Source: Listeria swaminathanii
GTDB lineage: Bacteria; Bacillota; Bacilli; Lactobacillales; Listeriaceae
DNA: 64,000 nucleotides
Reading direction: 5' to 3'
Assembly (NCBI RefSeq): GCF_014229645.1
Contig: NZ_JAATOD010000004.1
Location: forward strand, 124,001-188,000
Shown: positions 57,569 through 64,000 of the stretch, in pieces
How positions within the stretch are numbered: the first letter of the stretch is position 1
Layout: every line of letters starts with the position of its first letter
The notes under the pieces: model-generated
What the model was told of the DNA's origin: nothing
Databases searched by the model: none
Seen by the model: only the letters and a program-made list of their open reading frames with translations
Position numbers and translations under genes: made by a program

Positions 57569-57733
57569 TTATTTTTTAATACTTGGTTTCTTTTTATCAA
57601 CGATGTTTAAAATTTCTTCGAGCTTGCGATTTTTTTCGAGAATGGCTGCTTCTTTGAACTGTTCTGTTGTGACTGGGGGCATAGTTTCTTTGTAATTTTC
57701 ATGCGATAGATTAGGAAAAAGATTGTCAGTCAT
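57569..57733 (-). CDS. Small acidic-basic protein of unknown function (54 aa)
   Basis: A 54-codon gene with a near-perfect AAGGAGG site 7 bases before the ATG and its own terminator. The product begins MTDNLFPNLSHENYKETMPP and ends in a helical, lysine-rich tail (FKEAAILEKNRKLEEILNI). It has no membrane segment or cysteine. I do not recognise the family; I recall a small hypothetical gene here in EGD-e (lmo2432). It is divergent from the Fur-controlled haem operon and 130 bp upstream of the esterase gene on the same strand. Confidence 0.7.
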   Translation of the reverse strand: MTDNLFPNLSHENYKETMPPVTTEQFKEAAILEKNRKLEEILNIVDKKKPSIKK

Positions 57734-57798
57734 TTTTCATCGCCTCCTTAAGTTAATTATAAAGTATCAGCTGGAAAATATCGACTATTTGGGCATAG

Positions 57799-57813
57799 AT
57801 GAAAATAATTCTC
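57799..57813. promoter_or_regulatory. Fur box upstream of hupDGC
   Basis: TGAAAATAATTCTCA matches the 7-1-7 Fur motif TGATAATNATTATCA at 12 of 14 defined positions. It lies about 32 bp upstream of the hupD -10 element. Confidence 0.75.
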
Positions 57814-57841
57814 AATTAGGGGTTCGTCTTTTTGAATATCG

Positions 57842-57850
57842 TGTTATAAT
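57842..57850 (+). promoter_or_regulatory. Promoter of hupDGC
   Basis: An extended -10 element TGTTATAAT, with only a weak -35-like TTCGTC 16 bp upstream. Confidence 0.65.
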
Positions 57851-57888
57851 TTAGTAAAATGAAAAGGACGGTATTGTGGAGGGGAATT

Positions 57889-58860
57889 ATGAAGAAAATA
57901 ACTATATTGACGTTAAGTATAACAGCCGCACTACTCCTTGCTTCGTGTGGAAATGATACTGCAACGGATACGAATAATAAAATTACGAAAAACGAAACGA
58001 AATCAAAAGCAGCTCTATCAATAACAGATATGGCTGGTCGCGATGTTTCTTTTGATAAAAAACCAGAACGAATTATTGCGCTGACGAATGCCGATATGAA
58101 TATTATCTATGCACTAGGCGGAACGGTGGTTGGTCGCCAAACGACGGACGCAAGTGGTGTTCCTGATGGCGCGAAAAAGGCAACAGAAGTCGGAAATACC
58201 CATGATTTAAACTTAGAAAAAATTGCCGCTCTTGGTGCAGATGCGATTGTAGCAAGTTCTGAGCAAAATTTAAAAGATGTTCCCGCGCTGGAAGGCGTTG
58301 GCCCAAAAGTCGTTTTAACTGGAGCAAATTCGATTGACGAAATCAAAAAACAAACAGCCGTACTTGGCGAACTTTTAGGTAAAGAAACGAAAGCCAAAGA
58401 GTTAGAAGCAAATATTGATCAAAAGGTAGCAGAAGTGAAGCAAAAGCAACAAGGCAAAAAAGTACGCGCGCTTCTTGTTCTTGGAGCTCCTGGAAGTAAC
58501 TACGCCGCACTTCCATCTTCGTTAAGCGGAAATGTGTTAGAAATTGCTGGCGGAGAAAATGTCGCGAAAGATTTTAAAGGTGTGGAAAACTTTCCGCAAT
58601 ATGCTTCGATAAATGTAGAAAAAATTGTTGCAGCTGATCCGGAAGTAATCTTCTTAATGATTCACGGTGGAGACGAAAAAGAAACAGAAGCAGCTTTTAA
58701 GAAAGAAATGAAACAAAATCAAGCTTGGAACTCAACAAGCGCCGTTAAAAATGATCATATTGTCGTACTTCCGGCAGAACTTTTCGGAACGAATCCCGGT
58801 ATAAAAATTGATCAAGCATTGGATTATATGACAGATGAATTAAATAAGGTGGATAACTAA
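57889..58860 (+). CDS. hupD: Haem/iron-complex ABC transporter substrate-binding lipoprotein
   Basis: A 323-residue lipoprotein. The lipobox LLASC places the lipid anchor at C20, followed by an Asn/Thr/Lys linker. The mature part is a class III periplasmic-binding fold of the FhuD/BtuF/IsdE type (RIIALTNADMNIIYALGG, LNLEKIAALGADAIVASSEQ, FPQYASINVEKIVAADPEVIFLM). The neighbouring permease and ATPase genes and a Fur box give the iron context. I recall the Listeria system hupDGC (lmo2431-2429) as haem and haemoglobin uptake. GTGGAGGGG precedes ATG 57889. Confidence 0.9.
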   Translation: MKKITILTLSITAALLLASCGNDTATDTNNKITKNETKSKAALSITDMAGRDVSFDKKPERIIALTNADMNIIYALGGTVVGRQTTDASGVPDGAKKATEVGNTHDLNLEKIAALGADAIVASSEQNLKDVPALEGVGPKVVLTGANSIDEIKKQTAVLGELLGKETKAKELEANIDQKVAEVKQKQQGKKVRALLVLGAPGSNYAALPSSLSGNVLEIAGGENVAKDFKGVENFPQYASINVEKIVAADPEVIFLMIHGGDEKETEAAFKKEMKQNQAWNSTSAVKNDHIVVLPAELFGTNPGIKIDQALDYMTDELNKVDN

Positions 58861-59870
58861 TGACAACTGTGAAGGCGCACGATCCGCGGCGAAAACGTAG
58901 ACGGATAACTTTTATTGTAGTAATTGTTTTACTTATTTTAGCTTTTTTCTACGGGCTGACAACGGGGTCCGTGAAAGTTACATATAGTGACGCTTGGCAA
59001 ACTTTGACTGGCGGCGGAAGTGATTTAGCGAATCAATTGATTTGGAATTTGCGTTTGCCACGGTTGTTAATTGCTTTCTTAGTCGGGGCAGCGCTGGCGA
59101 TTGCTGGTTGTTTGCTACAAGGAGTCATGCGAAATCCGTTAGCTGACCCAGGAGTGATTGGAGTTTCAGCGGGTGGTGGATTTGTGGCGATTTTAATGAC
59201 GCTAGCATTTCCGGCATTAGCTTCTTTTGTTCCAATTGGGGCGTTTTTAGGAGCATTTGGTACGGCGATTTTGATTTATTTACTAGCGTGGGATCGTGGT
59301 GTTTCGCCGTTACGTGTCATTTTGTCCGGTGTGGCGATTAATGCCTTTATTGGGGCGATGACTTCTGGCGTAATGGTGCTTTATAGCAACCGGGTCCAAA
59401 GTGTTATCTCGTGGATGACCGGGACGCTTTCTGGTAAAAGTTGGTATCATTTGGATATGATTTGGCCGTATATGTTGGTTGGTTTTGTTTTAAGTGGTTT
59501 TGCGATTCGTTCTTCTAATGTATTGCTACTTGGGGACGATGCGGCGAAATTGCTTGGCTTTTCCGTAGAACGACATCGCTTTTTCATCATTATGTTAGCG
59601 GCGTTTCTAAGTGGTGTTGCGGTCAGCGTAGCCGGATTGATTGGTTTCGTTGGACTGGTTGTACCACATATTTTCCGTTTGATTATCGGCAATGACTACA
59701 AGTATTTACTGCCATTATCGGCACTCGGCGGGGCGTTATTAGTTGGCTTTGCTGATACAGCGGCGAGAAGTTGGTTTGGATCGATCGAACTTCCGGTGGG
59801 GATTTTACTAGCAATGATTGGCGCACCATTCTTCTTATTCCTACTACAAAGAGGGAGGGTTGCTTCATGA
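58860..59870 (+). CDS. hupG: Haem/iron-complex ABC transporter permease
   Basis: A 336-residue FecCD-type permease with nine to ten transmembrane helices. The family stretches are LIWNLRLPRLLIAFLVGAALAIAGCLLQGVMRNPLADPGVIGVSAG in its usual place, and GLIGFVGLVVPHIFRLIIGNDYKYLLPLSAL near the C terminus, the loop that contacts the ATPase. The ATG overlaps the last base of the hupD stop codon, so the genes are translationally coupled. Confidence 0.93.
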   Translation: MTTVKAHDPRRKRRRITFIVVIVLLILAFFYGLTTGSVKVTYSDAWQTLTGGGSDLANQLIWNLRLPRLLIAFLVGAALAIAGCLLQGVMRNPLADPGVIGVSAGGGFVAILMTLAFPALASFVPIGAFLGAFGTAILIYLLAWDRGVSPLRVILSGVAINAFIGAMTSGVMVLYSNRVQSVISWMTGTLSGKSWYHLDMIWPYMLVGFVLSGFAIRSSNVLLLGDDAAKLLGFSVERHRFFIIMLAAFLSGVAVSVAGLIGFVGLVVPHIFRLIIGNDYKYLLPLSALGGALLVGFADTAARSWFGSIELPVGILLAMIGAPFFLFLLQRGRVAS

Positions 59871-60658
59871 AACCAGCATTAGAACTAAAAAATGTTTCTT
59901 TCTCGCGTAAAAGAGATTTTGAAATGAAAGCCGTGAATGCGCTTATCCCAGAAGGCAAAATCACGACACTTATCGGCCCAAATGGCTCGGGGAAATCAAC
60001 TATGCTTCGTTTAATGATGCACCTTTTGAAACCGGATAGTGGAGAAATTTTACTGGATGACAAAAATATTACTGAGATACCTTCCAAAGATTTAGCGAAA
60101 AAAATGACGATGTTATCGCAGGCGCCAGAAGGATTGGTGGATGTGATGGTGCATGACTTGGTTGCTTACGGTCGCTTGCCACATCGGAGTTGGCTTTCTA
60201 CTTTGCAAGAAGAGGATGAGGATGTAATTCAGTGGGCAATTAAGGTGTGTAATTTAGAAGAACTAGCGTATCGACCGCTGCATTCATTGTCGGGCGGGGA
60301 ACGTCAACGCGCCTGGCTAGCAATGGCTCTCGCGCAGAAAACACCGATTTTACTACTAGATGAACCTACCACCTACTTAGATATTGCGCACCAACTGGAA
60401 TTGTTAGATTTACTCGTTCATTTAAATAAAGAATATAATTTAACTATCGTACTCGTTTTACATGATTTAAATCAAGCGGCAATTTATAGTGATTATGTTT
60501 TTGTATGTGAAAATGGACAATTAGTCAAAAATGGTACGCCTAGAGAAGTCTTCACAACGAAACTACTTCACGATGTTTTCCATATTACAGCTGATATTAC
60601 CGAAAAAGATGGCAAACAGCATATTCATCCACTTGCTTCGACCCGATTTGAATATTAA
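59867..60658 (+). CDS. hupC: Haem/iron-complex ABC transporter ATP-binding protein
   Basis: A 263-residue ABC ATPase of the FepC type. Walker A is GPNGSGKST, the signature is LSGGERQRA, Walker B is ILLLDEPTTYLD, and the switch histidine is in VLHDLNQA. ATG 59867 overlaps the hupG stop (ATGA) and has GAGGGAGGG upstream; an in-frame ATG at 59771 would overlap hupG far more and give a foreign N terminus. Third and last gene of the Fur-controlled operon. Confidence 0.94.
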   Translation: MKPALELKNVSFSRKRDFEMKAVNALIPEGKITTLIGPNGSGKSTMLRLMMHLLKPDSGEILLDDKNITEIPSKDLAKKMTMLSQAPEGLVDVMVHDLVAYGRLPHRSWLSTLQEEDEDVIQWAIKVCNLEELAYRPLHSLSGGERQRAWLAMALAQKTPILLLDEPTTYLDIAHQLELLDLLVHLNKEYNLTIVLVLHDLNQAAIYSDYVFVCENGQLVKNGTPREVFTTKLLHDVFHITADITEKDGKQHIHPLASTRFEY

Positions 60659-60727
60659 AGAAAACAGAAAGAAGATTAGAATTTAGTGAAAAAGCTTCCT
60701 ATCCAAGGTAAACTTTATTATAATAGA

Positions 60728-60770
60728 TGAAGGCTGTTGCTCTTTTTAAGAATAGCAGCCTTTTTACATT
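60728..60770 (+). terminator. Terminator after hupC, or attenuator before the first rodA-like gene
   Basis: A stem of about 15 bp (AAGGCTGTTGCTCTT with AAGAATAGCAGCCTT; two G-U, one mismatch) ends in T5. A TATAAT lies at 60719-60724, so a transcript from there would begin with this hairpin. Confidence 0.75.
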
Positions 60771-60799
60771 TAAATTTAAACATAAAAGGACGGAAAACA

Positions 60800-61972
60800 A
60801 TGGCTAGAAATAGAAAAAAGGCAGTTCGAGTAGATTATTCGATTATATTTTTAATGATGTTGCTTTGTGTTATTGGTCTTGTGGCGATTTATGTTGCTGG
60901 ACTTGTTAACGACCAATATACAAATAATTTCTTATTGCAACAGTCTATTTGGATTGTTATTTCTACTGGAGTAGTTGTTGTTATTGTACTTTTTTTCGAC
61001 TATGATAAACTGCAATGGGCGGCGTACTATCTTTATGGAATTGGTAACTTACTGCTTGTGCTTGTATTAATTGTTGGTGACGAGCGAAAAGGTTCCAAGA
61101 GTTGGATTAGTATAGGATCGCTTGGAAGTCTGCAACCATCGGAATTAATGAAAAGTTTTTTAATTTTAGCACTTGCAAAAGTAATTTGGGACCATAATAA
61201 AAAATATAAATTACATACCGTAAACTTAGATATGCAATTACTTTTAAAAATAGGTATTGTTTCTATTCTTCCGCTAGGTCTAGTAGCGCTTCAACCGGAC
61301 TTGGGAACGATTTTAGTTTTTATTGCTATTATTGTTGGTATGGTATTTATTAGTGGCGTTACTTGGAAAATTTTATTACCAGTTTTTAGTTCGATTGCGC
61401 TCATTGGTGGGACTTTAATCTATTTAGTTATGTATAATCAAGCATTCTTACAAAAATTAGGATTCAAACCGTACCAATTTAAACGTATCACTTCTTGGCT
61501 AAGACCGGAAGAGGATCCGCTTGGTGATGGGATGCAGTTGCTGCGTTCGATGCAGGCGATTGGTTCGGGGCAACTGCAAGGGAATGGAATAGGTAACCAG
61601 GCGATTGCGATTCCGGAAAACCATAATGATTTTATTTTCTCTATTATTGGTGGAAATTTCGGTTTCATTGGTGGCTGTGTGCTTATTATGTTATACTTTT
61701 TACTGATTTACCAAATAATTCGAGTGGCTTTAGATATTAATATTCCTTTTTACTCGTATATTTGTACGGGTGTTTGCTCGATGATTTTATTTCACGTTTT
61801 AGAAAATATCGGGATGACGATTGGTCTTCTTCCAATTACCGGTATTCCACTACTTTTTGTCAGTTATGGGGGAAGCTCACTTCTTGGCGCGTTTATGGCA
61901 CTTGGGCTCGTGTTATCGGCGAGATATAATGCTCCAGAAGTTAACTTAGGAAAAGGAAATCGTTTCATGTGA
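60800..61972 (+). CDS. RodA/FtsW-type SEDS glycosyltransferase (first of tandem pair)
   Basis: A 390-residue SEDS protein with ten transmembrane helices that polymerises lipid II into peptidoglycan. The family features are GSKSWISIGSLGSLQPSELMKSFLILALAKV, ALQPDLGTILVF with the catalytic aspartate, PENHNDFIFSIIGGNFGFIG, and PITGIPLLFVSYGGSSLLG. ATG 60800 follows AAAGGACGG; the in-frame start at 60737 lies in the hairpin. I recall the Listeria pair as RodA2 and RodA1 (lmo2428 and lmo2427), so this would be RodA2. Confidence 0.9.
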   Translation: MARNRKKAVRVDYSIIFLMMLLCVIGLVAIYVAGLVNDQYTNNFLLQQSIWIVISTGVVVVIVLFFDYDKLQWAAYYLYGIGNLLLVLVLIVGDERKGSKSWISIGSLGSLQPSELMKSFLILALAKVIWDHNKKYKLHTVNLDMQLLLKIGIVSILPLGLVALQPDLGTILVFIAIIVGMVFISGVTWKILLPVFSSIALIGGTLIYLVMYNQAFLQKLGFKPYQFKRITSWLRPEEDPLGDGMQLLRSMQAIGSGQLQGNGIGNQAIAIPENHNDFIFSIIGGNFGFIGGCVLIMLYFLLIYQIIRVALDINIPFYSYICTGVCSMILFHVLENIGMTIGLLPITGIPLLFVSYGGSSLLGAFMALGLVLSARYNAPEVNLGKGNRFM

Positions 61973-62047
61973 TTTTCTTTTTTAAACTGTTTGGGAGAAA
62001 GAGTTAGTTTTGCTTATACAAACCAACCAGTAAGGAGTAATTAAATA

Positions 62048-63223
62048 ATGAATCAACAAAATAAACTAGCTGGACGCATTGATTACGGGATTGTTTTATC
62101 GATGATGTTACTTATGATAATCAGTTTGGTGTCCATTTATAGTGCACAATTAACAAATAATCAATACGACGCTAACTTTGTTGTAAAGCAAGGTATGTGG
62201 TTCGTGGTTTCGACCTTTGCGATTATTGTCGTGATGCAACTAGATTATGACCGGCTTACGAAATGGGCTTATTACTTTTACGGACTAGGTCTATTTTTAC
62301 TTGTATTTGTGTTGCTCTTTGGGAAAGAAGTAAAGGGCGCGAAAAGCTGGATTGTTATTCCGTTTTTAGGGAACATTCAGCCATCTGAGGTTGTAAAAGT
62401 AATACTGATTGTTGTTTTAGCCAAAGTGATTTGGGATCATAACCGGACGTATAAGGTTCATAATTTTAAATTGGATGCTTGGTTACTAACTAAAATCGGC
62501 TTATTTACTTTAATACCACTTATTCTAATTATGTTGCAACCCGATTTAGGGACGGCGCTTGTATTTATCGCCATTATGTCAGGAATGATTCTTATTTCCG
62601 GGATTACTTGGAAAATTATCGTGCCGCTCTTTGGTTCGATTGCGGCGATTGGGACGGCGCTGATTTGGATGGTTATTTATCATCAGAATTGGCTAACGAG
62701 TCTTGGTTTCAAGCCGTATCAATTTGAACGGATTACGACTTGGATAAATCCGGAAAATGACCCTCAAGGCGGGGGCTATCAGGTGCTGCGAGCGATGACG
62801 GCAATTGGTTCCGGGCAGATTTCGGGAAACGGTGCGGGATATGACGCAATCGCTATTCCGGAAAATCACAATGACTTTATTTTTACAATTGTAGCCGGCG
62901 ATTATGGCTTTATTGGCGCTAGTATTTTACTGGCAATTTATTTCTTACTCATTTACCAAATTATTCGTGTCGCACTCGATGTCGCTGTACCATTTTATTC
63001 TTATATTTGTACGGGTGTTGTTATGATGTTAATGTTCCACGTGCTGGAAAATGTTGGTATGAATATCGGTTTACTTCCGATTACGGGTATTCCGCTTCCG
63101 TTTATTAGTTACGGTGGTAGTGCGCTGCTCGGGAATATGATGGCAGTCGGGCTCGTTCTCGGGATAAGGTTCAACTTTAAGAAATCGATGTTTGAAGTGA
63201 AAGAAGAAAATCACGCATCTTAA
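62048..63223 (+). CDS. rodA: RodA/FtsW-type SEDS glycosyltransferase (second of tandem pair)
   Basis: A 391-residue SEDS polymerase, clearly paralogous to the preceding gene over its whole length. It shows GAKSWIVIPFLGNIQPSEVVKVILIVVLAKVIWDH, MLQPDLGTALVF (catalytic aspartate), PENHNDFIFTIVAGDYGFIG, and PITGIPLPFISYGGSALLG. It has the canonical LPF in the last loop where its neighbour has LLF. AAGGAGTAA lies upstream. It is 75 bp behind the first copy, without a terminator between them. Probably works with a class B penicillin-binding protein in elongation. Confidence 0.9.
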   Translation: MNQQNKLAGRIDYGIVLSMMLLMIISLVSIYSAQLTNNQYDANFVVKQGMWFVVSTFAIIVVMQLDYDRLTKWAYYFYGLGLFLLVFVLLFGKEVKGAKSWIVIPFLGNIQPSEVVKVILIVVLAKVIWDHNRTYKVHNFKLDAWLLTKIGLFTLIPLILIMLQPDLGTALVFIAIMSGMILISGITWKIIVPLFGSIAAIGTALIWMVIYHQNWLTSLGFKPYQFERITTWINPENDPQGGGYQVLRAMTAIGSGQISGNGAGYDAIAIPENHNDFIFTIVAGDYGFIGASILLAIYFLLIYQIIRVALDVAVPFYSYICTGVVMMLMFHVLENVGMNIGLLPITGIPLPFISYGGSALLGNMMAVGLVLGIRFNFKKSMFEVKEENHAS

Positions 63224-63229
63224 AATGAG

Positions 63230-63264
63230 AAATACAGAAGTCGAAATGGGCTTTTGTATTTTTT
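63230..63264 (+). terminator. Terminator of the rodA pair
   Basis: An 11-bp stem (AAATACAGAAG with CTTTTGTATTT) followed by T6. Confidence 0.85.
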
Positions 63265-63318
63265 GGAATCATAATGAATGCGCTTTCAAAAAGTCTGTTT
63301 TTTTCTAAGTGTTGCCAT

Positions 63319-63347
63319 TTGTACTTTCTGAAAAAATGCACTATGAT
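63319..63347 (+). promoter_or_regulatory. Promoter of the ArsC/Spx-like gene
   Basis: TTGTAC (63319-63324), 17-bp spacer and TATGAT (63342-63347). Confidence 0.65.
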
Positions 63348-63379
63348 AGTAGTAGAATGCAATCGGAGGGAGAGACAAA

Positions 63380-63733
63380 ATGATTAATTTTTATTGGTAT
63401 CCAAAATGTAGCACCTGCAAGAAAGCAAAAGCATGGCTTGAGAATGAACATGTTGATTTTAAAGAAGTAGACATTAAAACAGAAACCCCGACTGCCAAGG
63501 AATTACAACAATGGCATGAAGCTAGCGGGCTTCCAATCCGTCGTTTCTTTAATACAAGTGGGATTAAATATCGCGAACTTGGCTTGAAAGATAAACTCGA
63601 TACACTTTCGCCGGAAGAAGCTTATGAATTGCTTGCTTCAGATGGTATGCTAATCAAACGACCACTAACAACAAACGGCAAAGAAGTGACGCTTGGTTTT
63701 AAAGAAGAAGATTTTGAAGCAACTTGGAAATAG
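63380..63733 (+). CDS. ArsC/Spx-family thioredoxin-fold protein (YusI-like)
   Basis: A 117-residue protein of the ArsC family, with CSTC at C10/C13 (YPKCSTCKKAKAWLE), DIKTETPTAKELQQW, FNTSGIKYRELGLKDKL and KRPLTTNGKEVTLGFKEE. Unlike true Spx it lacks the Spx-specific RNA-polymerase contact GSIRRPI-like region in clear form, and it resembles Bacillus YusI, which also lies next to gcvH. Redox or arsenate reductase activity is unproven. GGAGGGAG precedes the start; gcvH follows 40 bp later. Confidence 0.87.
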   Translation: MINFYWYPKCSTCKKAKAWLENEHVDFKEVDIKTETPTAKELQQWHEASGLPIRRFFNTSGIKYRELGLKDKLDTLSPEEAYELLASDGMLIKRPLTTNGKEVTLGFKEEDFEATWK

Positions 63734-63772
63734 TCAATATAGATAATCGCACGAAAAAGGAGGAGTTTTGAA

Positions 63773-64000
63773 ATGAGTTTACCAAAAGACTTATTGTACA
63801 CAGAAGAACATGAATGGGTGAAAGCGGACGATGGTAGTTATGTTATTGGGATTACTGACTTTGCTCAAGATCAATTAGGGGATATCGTGTTTGTTGAATT
63901 GCCAGAAGTTGGCGATACTGTAGCGAAAGGCGACTCAATTGGGAGCATTGAATCTGTAAAAACAGTATCTGATTTTTACGCACCAGTAACTGGTAAAGTA
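63773..64000 (+). CDS. gcvH: Glycine cleavage system H protein (partial, 5' end)
   Basis: The first 76 codons are present and the gene runs off the right edge (full length about 125). [22 protein letters not shown] and the lipoyl-lysine motif [15 protein letters not shown], with K63 as attachment site, identify the H protein. It carries the aminomethyl group in glycine cleavage and supports lipoate relay in Firmicutes. AAAGGAGGAG precedes ATG 63773. Confidence 0.95.
   Translation, partial: MSLPKDLLYTEEHEWVKADDGSYVIGITDFAQDQLGDIVFVELPEVGDTVAKGDSIGSIESVKTVSDFYAPVTGKV

Overview
The window is a low-GC Firmicute chromosome segment that I read as Listeria. The tmRNA encodes the Listeria-type tag GKEKQNLAFAA, and the gene order follows, from memory, the L. 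monocytogenes EGD-e lmo2483 to lmo2425 region. The internalin gene that I recall between the NamA and permease genes of EGD-e (lmo2470, inlP) is absent, and the GH31 locus carries two internalin-like genes where I recall one. A non-pathogenic sensu stricto species such as L. innocua is therefore plausible. The species call is inference.

Layout. 1-14.5 kb is housekeeping: hprK end, lgt, ppaX, an acetyltransferase, a TPR protein, trxB, a Leloir set galE-galM-pgcA, the rapZ-glmR-whiA cluster, namA and an amino-acid permease. 14.5-16.7 kb holds clpP, with a perfect CtsR box inside its promoter, divergent from a secreted chitin-active LPMO. A tRNA-Arg(CCG) follows, then a short prophage relic (lipoprotein, truncated ImmA-like ORF, DUF898-like protein; 17.2-18.6 kb). 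18.8-24.6 kb has a hypothetical gene, TetR plus MMPL exporter, a dipeptidase and sigL. 24.8-32.3 kb is the glycolytic cggR-gap-pgk-tpiA-gpmI-eno block. 32.3-38.5 kb has three alpha/beta hydrolases, secG, rnr and smpB. One hydrolase has Ala in place of the nucleophilic Ser.

38.6-49.2 kb is an accessory island between smpB and ssrA. It has an Rgg-type regulator on the minus strand and, divergently, a tiny transcription unit with an ideal ribosome binding site, a 12-codon hydrophobic ORF (MLTFLTSVNWLF) and a strong terminator. An operon GH31-LRR-GH31-LRR follows behind a catabolite-repression (cre) site. The GH31 enzymes resemble the extracellular pair that makes cycloalternan. The layout (Rgg, divergent leaderless peptide, secreted-enzyme operon) mirrors RopB/SIP/speB of Streptococcus pyogenes and is my lead candidate for an undescribed quorum-sensing circuit.

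49.3-64 kb has ssrA, small accessory genes, a WYL regulator with a likely operator, an orphan BglG-family antiterminator with its own RAT/terminator, a glutamate decarboxylase, an esterase, the Fur-box-preceded hupDGC haem uptake operon, two tandem RodA/FtsW paralogues, an ArsC/Spx-like protein and the start of gcvH.
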